Both the position numbers and the translations under genes were made by a program. Shown here in pieces: positions 48,741 to 58,500 of a stretch of 64,000 bases of DNA (the stretch's first letter is position 1; the number at the start of each line of letters is the position of its first letter). Origin of the DNA: JACQFK01 sp964619955 (lineage in GTDB: Bacteria > Planctomycetota > MHYJ01 > JACPRB01). The notes under the pieces were generated by a model. That model made no database searches, was not told the origin of the DNA, and saw only the letters and a program-made list of their open reading frames with translations. The stretch covers positions 143,379 to 207,378 of the forward strand of contig CAZUJF010000006.1 in the NCBI GenBank assembly GCA_964619955.1, written 5' to 3'.

Positions 48741-50735
48741 ATGACCGATCCCGGGCGTAAGGAACTGCGGATCGCTCTTTTCCTTCCGCTCCTTGTGGGA
48801 TTGGCGTTCATTGCGCTGCTTTGGGTGCTTCGAACGCCGGATCGGCAAGCACTGGAAGCGCCTCCCCGGGCCGCGCGTACCCCACGCCGGATCAAATGGG
48901 TCCCGGGTCCCGTCGCATCCGCCGGAGTTGTTCTTCGCGTCGTTTCAGAGCTGGACGGGGTTCCTCTCGAAGGCGCTCGGGTGAAATTCCGGATCGTTGA
49001 AGGTCCGGAAGCTGGACCCGCGGAGGTGGAGCTTCTGACCGTCGCTGGTGGAAGAGCGTCTCTATCCGCTCGTGGCAGGGCGTTGCTGGAAGTTACGGCG
49101 AAATCCCACGTGGGTGTTATGGGGACGATCGATCTTGTCGCCGGCGAGTACGATATCCCGTTGACACCGACGGGCGCGCTGGAGCTTGCGTTCGTGGAAG
49201 ATCAAGGAGGTCCCGTGGGCGGGGTCGACGTCACTCTTCAGCCCGACCTTTCCGCTGAGCCTCCCCTGGGCGAAGGCGACTTGAGGGAAGATCCGCGGCT
49301 GCTGTGGGAGGAAGTTGCCTGGAAACGGACCTCGGGATCCAACGGGGCCTGCCTCTGGCCGGAGCTGGCGCCCGGATGGGAGTACGTCTGGTCCGTGCTC
49401 TCCGCTCATGTGCCGGATGAAGACATTCCTTCCCGGGCCGCGCGGCAGATTGAACCCGCCGGACGCGCCCTTAAGGTCACCACTCGCGAGGAGGTCGGGG
49501 GAACCGGCTCCCGCCGCCGTCCGGTCACCATCCAGCCGGGCGGGACGACACGAGAGCGAATCGTGCTGCTGGGGGTCGGCACGGTATCCGGGACGATACT
49601 GGGACAATGCGCCGTGCCTCCGACGGCGGTCGTCAAGCTTTTCGACCGCCGCGACGTCCAGAGCTCCTCGGCCCGTCTCGTCACGTACGATCTTGAAGCG
49701 GATAGCCAGAGCGACGCGGGAGGTCGATTCCTGTTCAAAGGCGTCCGCCCGGGTCAGAAACGGGTGGCCGCCTACTGGCAGGAGGATGGATTGCGTTTCA
49801 ACTTCGTATACGTTGAGTTTACGCTCAAGCGCACGGAACACAAGGAGCTGGGAGTGCTCACTCCCGCGGCTGGGCACACCCTTGAGGGTCTTGCCAGCAT
49901 CGCCGGAGAAGCGGTTCCCCGAGAGTTTCTTGCGTCGGGGCCCAAGGCCATCGTGAATTTCTCCAACAACCCGCCTCCGCCAAGCAAGGCACACCAGGTG
50001 ATCACCGAGATCATCCGCGTGCCGATCGGGGAGCCCTTCTGGCTGGTGGGGCTGATGCAGGGGCGGGTGGATTTCGATGCCGATCTGGACATTTCCGTGC
50101 CTCTTCCCCGCAACGTCAAGTGGGAGAATCCCCGTTCGATCAAAGCTCCTGTTCCCGCGCCAGGACGGGTGGACCTCATCTTCAAGGCGGTTGCAACGCT
50201 GACCGGCTCCGTACGCGTGAAGTTGCCCGCCGGCGGAGCTGCGGACGACATCAGCATCTATTTGTTGCCAGGCTCTGGTGGCGAACTCGTCCAAGGGTCG
50301 TCAATCCGGGCCAATGAGTTTGACGGCCAGGGAGATGCGACCGCCCGCTTCATCGCCCCGGCCGGGGAATACGCCGTCTGGGCCGTTTCGTCGGCGGGAC
50401 TCTCCGCGGCCAATTATTTCGGACAAGTTCCCGTCACGTTGAGAGTGGGAGAAGATCCTCGCATCTCAATCACGCTTGGGGAAGGCGCCCATGTCCGCGG
50501 CCGCGCCGTGGGCGTCGACGGTGCGCCGTACGTGGGAGGCATCTCGTTCCAGGTCGAGCCGTACACAAGGTCCAAGCACCTTGCGGTGTACCGCTGCGGG
50601 ACCGACGCGCAAGGACGCTTCCTCCTGAAAGGAGTGGCTCCCCAGGCTGTCCTGAAGCCGGCGCTCTTCCAGGGGAGCGTGCGGAGCGGTCCCGCCGGGA
50701 GTGAAACCGCCACCGAACTGCGGCGGGTGAGATGA
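48741..50735 (+). CDS. Membrane-anchored multi-domain beta protein (carboxypeptidase-regulatory-like)
   Basis: A 664-residue protein with one N-terminal TM (about residues 9-29, RIALFLPLLVGLAFIALLWV) and a large extracytoplasmic part of several carboxypeptidase-regulatory-like or Ig-like beta domains. Marks are VVSELDGVPLEGARVKFRIV, a middle domain with DAGGRFLFKGVRPGQKRVAA, ATLTGSVRVKLPAGGAADDI, and a final GTDAQGRFLLKGVAPQAVL. The stop overlaps the start of the glycosyltransferase gene (ATGA). Probably a surface structural or receptor-like protein, perhaps a glycosylation target of the enzymes encoded downstream; that link is inference. Confidence 0.65.
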   Translation: MTDPGRKELRIALFLPLLVGLAFIALLWVLRTPDRQALEAPPRAARTPRRIKWVPGPVASAGVVLRVVSELDGVPLEGARVKFRIVEGPEAGPAEVELLTVAGGRASLSARGRALLEVTAKSHVGVMGTIDLVAGEYDIPLTPTGALELAFVEDQGGPVGGVDVTLQPDLSAEPPLGEGDLREDPRLLWEEVAWKRTSGSNGACLWPELAPGWEYVWSVLSAHVPDEDIPSRAARQIEPAGRALKVTTREEVGGTGSRRRPVTIQPGGTTRERIVLLGVGTVSGTILGQCAVPPTAVVKLFDRRDVQSSSARLVTYDLEADSQSDAGGRFLFKGVRPGQKRVAAYWQEDGLRFNFVYVEFTLKRTEHKELGVLTPAAGHTLEGLASIAGEAVPREFLASGPKAIVNFSNNPPPPSKAHQVITEIIRVPIGEPFWLVGLMQGRVDFDADLDISVPLPRNVKWENPRSIKAPVPAPGRVDLIFKAVATLTGSVRVKLPAGGAADDISIYLLPGSGGELVQGSSIRANEFDGQGDATARFIAPAGEYAVWAVSSAGLSAANYFGQVPVTLRVGEDPRISITLGEGAHVRGRAVGVDGAPYVGGISFQVEPYTRSKHLAVYRCGTDAQGRFLLKGVAPQAVLKPALFQGSVRSGPAGSETATELRRVR

Positions 50736-51475
50736 CGATGGACCCCTCCTTGGCCGCCCAGGCTCCTCGCCCCAGCACGCTGAGCATCGTGCTGCCCGCT
50801 CTCAATGAGGAGGGTAATATTGCCGGCGCCCTCGTCGCCTCGTCCCGGGCTGCCGAGAGAGTCTTCGACGACTACGAGATCATCGTGGTGAACGATGGAA
50901 GCACCGACCGGACGCAGGAGATCGTTGAAACTCACCAGCGTGCGAACCCCCATATCCGAATACTGTCCCACCCCAGCCCGCGCGGCTTTGGGCGGAGCTA
51001 CGATACCGGGCGGCGGGAAGCACGGATGACTTACTGTGTGATGGTCCACGGCGACGACGCCTTTGGCGAGGAGACGCTTGTCCGCTTCTTTTCCCACGCG
51101 GGAAGCCGCGACGTGATCCTCGGGTACATCGAGAATCCGGAGTCCCGGAGCCTCACGCGCCGGATCATTTCCAGCGCCTTTACGCACCTGCTGAACTTCC
51201 TCTTCGGGCTTCGGCTCCCGTACTTCAACGGACTGCAGATTCACCGGACGGACTGGCTGCGGGGCGTTGAAGTGAAGAGCTCCGGGTTCGCATTCCAGGC
51301 CGAACTGCTGATCCAGGCGCTTCGGACGGGACGGACCTTCATGGCAGTCGGTACGAGTCATCGCGAGCGACCCGGCGGGGGGAAAACCAAGATCTTCAAG
51401 CCTAGGAATATCGTATCCGTGGTCAGGACCATCTTCGATCTTTACGCGCGGCCTGCCGGGAGGGGGCCGGGATGA
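50732..51475 (+). CDS. Family 2 glycosyltransferase (dolichyl-phosphate-mannose-synthase-like)
   Basis: A 247-residue cytosolic GT-A enzyme: LSIVLPALNEEGNIAGAL, YEIIVVNDGSTDRTQEI, and the metal-binding VMVHGDDAF (D-D in place of DAD), then EVKSSGFAFQAELLIQALR as in polyprenyl-phosphate mannosyl/glucosyl transferases. No C-terminal TM pair is seen. Such enzymes load a sugar from a nucleotide donor onto a lipid carrier, the substrate that GT-C enzymes encoded nearby would need. It overlaps both neighbours by 4 bases (ATGA), a tight operon. Confidence 0.85.
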   Translation: MTMDPSLAAQAPRPSTLSIVLPALNEEGNIAGALVASSRAAERVFDDYEIIVVNDGSTDRTQEIVETHQRANPHIRILSHPSPRGFGRSYDTGRREARMTYCVMVHGDDAFGEETLVRFFSHAGSRDVILGYIENPESRSLTRRIISSAFTHLLNFLFGLRLPYFNGLQIHRTDWLRGVEVKSSGFAFQAELLIQALRTGRTFMAVGTSHRERPGGGKTKIFKPRNIVSVVRTIFDLYARPAGRGPG

Positions 51476-52242
51476 TCCAGGAAGGCCCGCTCTTCAGCGT
51501 TTCCAATCTGCGGTTCAACGTGATCATCCTGGCCGCAGGGCTGGGCGCCCGTCTCCGGCCGGAAACGGAGCACATCCCCAAGGCCCTGGTGCGTCTGGGG
51601 TCGGATCGTGCCATCGACTACCTACTCCGAAAATTTCAGTACGTGGCCGATCAGATCATCATCTCCGTCGGTTACTGCGCCGACCTTCTGGAGAATTACT
51701 GCCGCGGACGTTATGGCACGCTTAATCTCGCCTTCAGCCGGGAGGACGTTTCAAGCCTGGCAGGCCCCGGCTGCTCGCTGCTGTACGCCCTCGACAAGGC
51801 ATCCTCGCGGCTGCCAACGCTGGTCACTTTCTGCGATTACGTTGTGGAAGACCAGTTTCCGATCGACACCGACGCCCTGGGCCTCTGTGGTACGCCGGTC
51901 CCGGATGCGGTTCTTGGCACGTATCAGACTATTGGGTGCGTGGCAGATGGTGTGGTGACCGACCTGGTCCGGAACGACGACCTGGACGCCCGGAAAGAGG
52001 GTGGCTTCACAGGCATCGCGGTGATGCACGACACGCTTTTCCTGAAATCGATTGTGTACGCGGCTGCCGCGGCAAAAGGCGGTCCGGCGGGACTCGACTA
52101 CGCGTTCGACATCATCCGGCCATACCTCCTGAAAGTGCGGACCCGAGTCTGTACGCTCTCGCGGATATTTGAATTCGGCGCTTCCGACACGATCGGACGG
52201 ACCAAGACTTATGCCGATGGACATCAGCGCGTACGTTCTTAG
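51472..52242 (+). CDS. Sugar-phosphate nucleotidyltransferase family protein
   Basis: A 256-residue NTP_transferase: FNVIILAAGLGARLRPETEH, then IPKALVRLG, the signature loop G-x-G-x-R-L-x-P and the PKAL lysine. QYVADQIIISVGYCADLLE and LVTFCDYVVEDQFPID follow (the Asp of CDYV is in the position of the metal Asp). It is shorter than RmlA and closer in size to MobA/LicC-like enzymes. It would activate a sugar or alditol phosphate as NDP/CMP derivative. It is coupled to the glycosyltransferase upstream and the kinase downstream. Confidence 0.8.
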   Translation: MIQEGPLFSVSNLRFNVIILAAGLGARLRPETEHIPKALVRLGSDRAIDYLLRKFQYVADQIIISVGYCADLLENYCRGRYGTLNLAFSREDVSSLAGPGCSLLYALDKASSRLPTLVTFCDYVVEDQFPIDTDALGLCGTPVPDAVLGTYQTIGCVADGVVTDLVRNDDLDARKEGGFTGIAVMHDTLFLKSIVYAAAAAKGGPAGLDYAFDIIRPYLLKVRTRVCTLSRIFEFGASDTIGRTKTYADGHQRVRS

Positions 52243-52927
52243 CCGCCCCGGAGTGAAGCTCCTGGGGCTGGGCGGTCGTGCGGGCGCAGGGAAGTCGACC
52301 CTTGCGCGGCGGCTAGCCGGCGAGCTCCGAGTGAGCGGCGTTCCCGCGACGATCTATTCTGGAGACTGGCGCTTCGTATTGGACTCCTCGGAGCGAAGGG
52401 AATGGCTTCTTCGCAGAGCGGAAAGCGGGCCCGAGGAATATTTCTACGGGATGAACCAGCTGACGTGGTGGAATTTTGAGCAGATCCGTCGGGATCTGGC
52501 ACGGCTGAGTGCCGGGGAGAATGTCGAGATCCCCGACGCCTATGACCGGGCGACTGGCCGCCGGACGCTCTCCGTGAAGCTCTCCGCTCCAGCCGGAGGA
52601 CTCGTGATCTACGAGAACGCCATCCTGGGAGGGGTTGAACTCCTGGGCACCTTGGACTTGATCATCCTGCTGAACACACCGGCCGCCGAGTGCCTGCGGC
52701 GCACCCTGGATCGGGACCTGGCCCGGCGGTCGGTGACGGAAATCGCCGCCCGATTCCTCATGACGTCTTACAGCGAGAACATCTTCCTCGAAGCGGTGGC
52801 CCGATACGACCGCAAGACGATCTGCTGCGATTCGGAAGGGCGGCTCGGAGCGTTCCCGGAGCGCCTCCCATCGGATTTCCTCCCGGTGCCCGTGGACGCA
52901 CTGCCTCCACATGGGTCGCGGCGGTAG
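52211..52927 (+). CDS. P-loop kinase, uridine-kinase/phosphoribulokinase-like
   Basis: A 238-residue P-loop protein with Walker A GLGGRAGAGKSTLARRL (about 19-35) and an early SGDWRFVLD segment. A WWNFEQIRRDLARL helix and IPDAYDRATGRRTL are where uridine kinases bind substrate (DYDxF/HP region). VIYENAILGGVELLGTLDLI, then LRRTLDRDLARRS, resembles the lid. It probably phosphorylates the small molecule that the neighbouring nucleotidyltransferase activates. The start overlaps the end of that gene by 32 bases; ATG 52211 or 52217 are possible. Confidence 0.75.
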   Translation: MPMDISAYVLSRPGVKLLGLGGRAGAGKSTLARRLAGELRVSGVPATIYSGDWRFVLDSSERREWLLRRAESGPEEYFYGMNQLTWWNFEQIRRDLARLSAGENVEIPDAYDRATGRRTLSVKLSAPAGGLVIYENAILGGVELLGTLDLIILLNTPAAECLRRTLDRDLARRSVTEIAARFLMTSYSENIFLEAVARYDRKTICCDSEGRLGAFPERLPSDFLPVPVDALPPHGSRR

Positions 52928-52964
52928 AGCATCGGATGGGTCTCGTGGAAGGACAGGAGAGAGC

Positions 52965-53483
52965 ATGGCAAATCGAGTGTTCGGAAACCGTTCGCGTCGC
53001 TCCCTCGCAGTGAGCCTGCTGGGGCTGGCGATCGCCGCGCTCGCCGCCTGCGGGCAAAACCTCGACAACGGTACGTCGACCCACACCGTCCTGGGCGACG
53101 TCCGGGCCGACTACGGGTTTGATGGCGGCGGGCTTCAGTTCGTCCTGTTCTCCCGATCCGATCCCAAGCGCCACAAGATGAGCGGTGGAACGAAGAGAAG
53201 CGGCGGGATCGTCCACTTCGGCTCGTTCCAGTCCGGAGACGGCCTCCGCTTCGATTTCCAGAGCGACACGAGACTGCAAAGGATGACCCTCAACGGGAAG
53301 ACCTACGCGCTCGACGCCGGCCGCGCCTTCGTGATCTGGCTTGAAGGCGGGACGGTGCGGGTGGAGCAGTACCCCACTCCGGCGAGTTCTGTCGTTCCGG
53401 CCGCGGAGAGTATCGAGCCTCCGGCGTTTCATCCGCTCATCGAGCGGATTGCGGAGTCGATCCCCCGTCTCAAGAAGCCGTAG
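52965..53483 (+). CDS. Lipoprotein of unknown function
   Basis: A 172-residue lipoprotein with signal SLLGLAIAALAAC (lipobox Cys at about residue 28), then a beta-rich mature domain: SGGIVHFGSFQSGDGLRFDF, MTLNGKTYALDAGRAFVIWL, GGTVRVEQYP. The C-terminus is Pro-rich, then helical. AGGAG lies 6 bases before the ATG. It follows the kinase gene by 37 bases, likely last in the sugar-modification operon. No family is recognised. Confidence 0.65.
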   Translation: MANRVFGNRSRRSLAVSLLGLAIAALAACGQNLDNGTSTHTVLGDVRADYGFDGGGLQFVLFSRSDPKRHKMSGGTKRSGGIVHFGSFQSGDGLRFDFQSDTRLQRMTLNGKTYALDAGRAFVIWLEGGTVRVEQYPTPASSVVPAAESIEPPAFHPLIERIAESIPRLKKP

Positions 53484-53566
53484 GCCTCGGATTCTCGATT
53501 TGCGGAACTTTCAAGGCCGGCGTCAGCCACCGATCTGCCCTCTCTCCATGGACGAGGATTGCGGAA

Positions 53567-54070
53567 TCAAGAGGGATCGCGGGGACGCGGCCGCGCGCCC
53601 GAGCGGCGCGAGCGGAAGAACGTCCGGAGCAACTCGGCCGAGTCCTGCGACAATATCCCCTTCACGACCGGGATCCGGTGGTTCAGGCGCGCGTCGTCGT
53701 TGATCTTGAAGACGCTCCCGCAGGCCCCCGCGTTCGGGTCGTCCGCCCCGTACACGATCCTCGAAATCCGCGACAGCACCAGCGCCCCCGTGCACATCGC
53801 GCAGGGCTCCAGCGTCACGTAGATCTCCGCCCCTTCAAGGCGCCAGTTGTCGAGCGCCTCCGCCGCCTGCGTGAGCGCGATCATCTCCGCGTGCGCGGTC
53901 GCGTCCCGGAGCATCTCCACCTGGTTGTGCGCGCGCGCGATCACCTGGCCCTCGTGCACGATCACGGCGCCGACGGGCACCTCGCCGTCCTCCGCCGCCT
54001 TGCCCGCGAGCTTCAAGGCCTCCCGCATGCGGCGCTCGTCCACCACGACGGGTTCCGGAGGCAGGTTCAT
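53567..54070 (-). CDS. tadA: tRNA-specific adenosine deaminase TadA
   Basis: A 167-residue cytidine-deaminase-fold enzyme that converts A34 to inosine in tRNA-Arg(ACG). Zinc and catalytic motifs: HAEM (His60, Glu62) and PCAMC (Cys90, Cys93). VPVGAVIVHEGQVIARAHNQ and LEGAEIYVTLEPCAMCTGAL are typical. The ATG at 54070 overlaps the TGA of the upstream kinase gene; longer frames upstream are inside that gene. The C-terminus ends in a basic tail (FFRSRRSGARPRPRD). Confidence 0.93.
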   Translation of the reverse strand: MNLPPEPVVVDERRMREALKLAGKAAEDGEVPVGAVIVHEGQVIARAHNQVEMLRDATAHAEMIALTQAAEALDNWRLEGAEIYVTLEPCAMCTGALVLSRISRIVYGADDPNAGACGSVFKINDDARLNHRIPVVKGILSQDSAELLRTFFRSRRSGARPRPRDPS

Positions 54071-55413
54071 CGGCGCATGATCCACCAGAGGAGCATCCAG
54101 ACGAACGCCCCGCCCGCCAGGATGACCGCCACCAGGGAGGCCTCCCCGCCCGCCTCGGCGTCGGGGGCGGCCTCTCCGCTCCGGGCGAGGGGCGTCAGGC
54201 CGGCCGCCTTGCGCAGCGCCGCGATCGCGTCCTCGCAGGATCTGTGCCGCTTGGCGGGGTCCTTGGCGCACATCATCCGGATGACGTCGTCGAGATGCGC
54301 GCTCACGTCCGGATTGAGCTCCCGCGCCTGCGGCAGCGGGTCGTTGATCTGCTTGTTCAGGGTGTCGACGAGGCTCTTGCCCTCGAAGGGCTTCTTCCCG
54401 GTCAGCATGAGCCAGAGCAGGATGCCGCAGGAATACAGGTCGGCGCGCCAGTCGCTGCCTTCGCCCTTGGCCTGCTCGGGCGCCATGTAGGCGGGCGTGC
54501 CCACCACGTTGCCCGAGAGGGTCAGGATCGTCTGGGCCTCGGCGTCCTTCGCCAGCCCGAAATCGATCACCTTCGCGCGCCCGCCGGATGTCATGAGCAC
54601 GTTGCCCGGCTTGATGTCGCGGTGGATGATCCCGCGCGAGTGGGCGTGGGAGAGCCCGGCGAGGATGTCGCTCATGATCTCCACGGCGCGGGCGGGCGCC
54701 AGGCGCCGCTCCTTGACGATGAGGTCCACGAGCGTTCCGCCGTCGACGTACTCCATCACGATGAACGTGTACTTGCCCTCCTGGCCCATCTCGTAGGTTT
54801 CGACGATGGCCGGATGCTCCAGCTTGCCGCCCGCGTTGCCCTCGCGCTTGAAGCGCCCCTGGATGCCGGGCATGCGGCTGAACTCCTCCGTGAGGATCTT
54901 GACGGCCACCTGGCGGCCGTCCGACTTGCGCTCGCCCAGATAGACCGCCCCCATGCCGCCTTTCCCGAGCTTGCGGAGGATCGTGATCTGGTTCCCGAAA
55001 ACTTGACCCTCGAAAGGGTCTTTCTTGGCCACGGCCGTGGGCTTCTGGGCGGTCGTCGCCGGGGAGGCGGGGGTCGGCACGGGCGGAGCCGCCTTCAGCT
55101 CCTCGTCGACGACCACCTCGAGGTATTTGAGGCAGGGTTCACATTTATAGCGACGCTGGGCGTTGAAGTCGGGCACCGTGTAGCGCCGTCCGCACGCCGG
55201 ACAGGCGAGGCTGGCGGTTCCCTGATGGGCGAGGACCCGGGCGACCTGCTCGGGTTTGGCCATGCCCAGGTTCAGGATGACGTTGCCCAGCGTGAGGGCA
55301 AGCCCTTGCTGGGCAAATGTTTGCTGGAACTCCAGGCAGCGTTTGAGCTTGGACTCGTCCAGGACGCCGAGTTGGATGAAGAGTTCGGGGGGCGGGCCCG
55401 CTCCGTCGCTCAT
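54067..55413 (-). CDS. Ser/Thr protein kinase with N-terminal zinc ribbon and C-terminal TM
   Basis: A 448-residue Hanks-type kinase. The N-terminal 65 residues are a helical GspE-N-like segment (LFIQLGVLDESKLKRCLEFQ). A zinc ribbon follows (CPAC 71-74, CEPC 91-94), a Pro/Ala linker, then the kinase: GKGGMG (150-155), Lys172, HRDIKPGN (264-271), DFG (284-286), GTPAYMAPEQ. A single TM (about 428-444) ends the protein, so the kinase faces the cytoplasm. The start is set at 55413; an ATG four codons earlier (55425) is equally possible. It is divergent from the large kinase at 55568, which shares the N-terminal helical module. Confidence 0.88.
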   Translation of the reverse strand: MSDGAGPPPELFIQLGVLDESKLKRCLEFQQTFAQQGLALTLGNVILNLGMAKPEQVARVLAHQGTASLACPACGRRYTVPDFNAQRRYKCEPCLKYLEVVVDEELKAAPPVPTPASPATTAQKPTAVAKKDPFEGQVFGNQITILRKLGKGGMGAVYLGERKSDGRQVAVKILTEEFSRMPGIQGRFKREGNAGGKLEHPAIVETYEMGQEGKYTFIVMEYVDGGTLVDLIVKERRLAPARAVEIMSDILAGLSHAHSRGIIHRDIKPGNVLMTSGGRAKVIDFGLAKDAEAQTILTLSGNVVGTPAYMAPEQAKGEGSDWRADLYSCGILLWLMLTGKKPFEGKSLVDTLNKQINDPLPQARELNPDVSAHLDDVIRMMCAKDPAKRHRSCEDAIAALRKAAGLTPLARSGEAAPDAEAGGEASLVAVILAGGAFVWMLLWWIMRR

Positions 55414-55567
55414 CGGTGCGATCATACCGGGGGGGCGGGGGGGGGCGCAAGCGGGCCTGCTTTTGTGCTTTGGAACCCGCGAGGCGGGCCGTATGATATT
55501 CAATCTGGTACGGGGTCCGTCCGGACCCGCCACCGGGAGGGAAAGGGTCGCTGCAGCGGGAGAATTG

Positions 55568-58500
55568 GTGTCAGGACTCGATTCAGACGACGGCGGGCAG
55601 CAGCTGCTTCTCGGGAAGATGCTGCTGGAGCGCGGCCTGATCACCCCCGACCAGCTTCGCGAGGCGCTCGTCGAGCGCGCGCGCAAGGTGTCGGAGGGGG
55701 ACAAGTCCGCCACGCCCCTGGGCGGCATCCTCGTCCGGAGGGGCTTCCTGACCGATTCCCAGCTCGTCGGCCTGGTGGCCGAGCAGGGCAAGGGGGAGAC
55801 CACGATGCGCCGCGAGGCGCAGGTCCAGGTCTCGGGTCCCCAGCTGCCGGCGCTGCCCGGCCAGGATTCCGTCCAGGAAGGCACCCAGCTGGGCAAGTAC
55901 CTGCTCACGCGGGAACTCGGCCGGGGCGGCATGGGCGTGGTCTTCGAAGCCACGGACACGCAGCTCCAGCGCAAGGTGGCGCTGAAGCTCATGCTCTCCA
56001 ATCCGAACGCCGACCCCAAGGAGCGCGCCGTCGAGGAGGAGCGCTTCATCCAGGAGGCGCAGCTCTCCGCGCGGCTCAAGCATCCGAACATCGTCACCGT
56101 CTACGAGGCGGGCCTGCTCGACGGCCGGCAGTTCCTGGCGATGGAACTGATCGAGGGGACGGGCTTCAACGACTGGCGCAAGACCGTGCCGGTGAAGGAG
56201 CAGATCCGCGTCATCCGCGACGTCAGCGCCGCCGTGCACCACGCGCACGAGCAGGGCATCCTCCACCGCGACCTGAAGCCGCGCAACATCCTCATGGGCG
56301 GCACGCGCCCCTACGTGACCGACTTCGGCCTGGCCAAGTCGCTGAGCAAGAGCGTCAACCACTCCCTGACGGGTTCGGGGGCCGTGGTGGGCACGCCCGC
56401 CTACATGAGCCCCGAGCAGGCCCAGGGGCTCGAGCGCGTCGACTGGCGGACGGACATCTACTCGCTCGGCGTCATCCTCTACGAGACCATGACGGGGCGG
56501 ACCCCGTTCATCGGCGAGTCGCCCATCGAGATCCTCATGAAGGTCGTGAAGGATCCCGTGCCGCCGCCGCTGTCGCTGGTGAGCTCCGCCCAGGCGATCG
56601 GCCTCGACAAGGCCATCGAGTCGATCTGCCTGAAGGCGATCGCCAAGAAGGACCGCGACCGCTACGTCACGGCGCAGGCGTTCGCCGACGATCTGAGCAA
56701 ATGGCTGGCCGGCGAGCAGGTCAAGGTCACGCTTCCCAAGGCCCCCAAGAGCCCGCTGCGCCGCATCTACGCCCTGATGGCGATCCTGGTCCTGGCGCTC
56801 GGGGGCACCCTGGGCTGGCTGGGCTGGATGACGACGCGCAAGCCGTCGGTCGTGGAGGACCTGGTCAAGGCCAACGGGTTCCTCGCGGACGGGAATTTCG
56901 AAGAGGCCAAGGTGTACTACCGGGTCGTCCTGGCGAAGGATCCCGGCAACTTCGAGGCGATCAACGGGGAGAAGACCGCGGCCGAGCGCATCGAGGCGCG
57001 GGCCAAGGCGCACCGGGTCGACCTGGAGAACGCGCTCAAGCAGAGACTCGAGGAGGCCGAGAAGAAGCGGCGCGAGGTGGAGAACAAGCGCCAGCTCGAG
57101 CAGGAGGCGTCCACCGACGAGGAGCGCCAGAAGGCGGTCAAGGACCGCGAGAAGGCCGAGCGGGACGCGCAGAAGCTCGAAGAGGACGTCCGGAAGGCGG
57201 CCCAGGAGCTGGAGCGGACCCGCAAGTTCATGCCGCCCAGTTCGAAGGATCCCGGGGACGCCGCCTGGACCGGCGCGGTCAACCTGTTCCCGTTCATCGA
57301 CCCGCAGCGCAACGCCGTCTGGGGCAGCTGGGAGAAGAAGGAGTCCCTGGTGTCCGACCGGCGCCCGGCCTCCCGGCTCGAACTGCCCTACCAGCCTCCG
57401 CAAGGGGAATACGACCTCCGCGTGCTCTTCGAGCGCCGCTCCGGGGCCGGGGGCGTCTCGCTCATCCTCAGCAAGAACGGGCATCCCTTCCGCTGCGAGA
57501 TCGGGGGCGCCGCCAACACGCGCTCCTGCATCGAGGTGCTGAGCGATTTCAAGGACCTCAAGCGTCCGGCGCTGGTGGAGTCCCCGATGGTGCTGGAGAA
57601 CGACCGGCGTTACCTGCTGACCGCGCAGGTGCGGAAGGGCGGCGTGCAGGTGCTGCTGGACCGGCAGCTGCTCCTGGACTGGAAGACGGACTACGAAAAG
57701 GTCGGCATCGCCCCGGAATGGCGGCTGAGGAACGCCCAGCGGCTCGGGCTGGGGAGCGACGAGAGCGAATTCGCCTTTCACATGATCGAGCTCCGGGAGG
57801 TCGAGGGGACCGGCCGGCCCGTGACGACCGCCACCCTGCCCGTGCTGCGCGCCCTGCCGTCGCTGCCCGGGGCGCTCAAGCCCGGTCTGATCGGGGAGTA
57901 CTTCTTCGGCACGGATTTCGCCGTCCGGGCGATGAACCGGATCGAGTCGATGATCGACTTCACCTGGGGGGAGTCGCCGGCCTGGGCGGGAGGGCCGGCG
58001 GACCAGTTCTCCTGCCGCTACTCGGGCTACCTGCACGTGCCCCGCACGGCCCAATACCGGTTCAGCCTGACCGCCGACGACGGTGCGCGGCTGGTCATCG
58101 ACGACGTCCAGCTGATCGGCGCCTGGATGAGCCGGACGGATGCGGCGCGGGTCGCCGAAGTCTCGCTGGAGGAGGGCTACCACCGCATCCTCATCGAGCA
58201 TTTCGACGCGGCCTTCCGGGCGGGGCTCAGCGTCGCCTGGTCGGCGGGCGGCGGGAATCCGATGCTGCCCCTGGGACAGAAATCCATCCTGCACGGAGGG
58301 GCCGATTTCCTGCCCTACGTCGCGCCGGTGCCGCGGGAGGCGAAGGGCCTGCTGCCGGGGCACAGCAAGGACGTCAGCGTGGTGCAGTTCGGCGCCGGAG
58401 GCGGCCTGCTGATGAGCGGGAGCGAGGACCGCCGCATCCGGTTCTGGGATGCGGCGAGCCGGAAGGAGCTGGGGGCGCCCTGTCTGCACCCGACCGGGAT

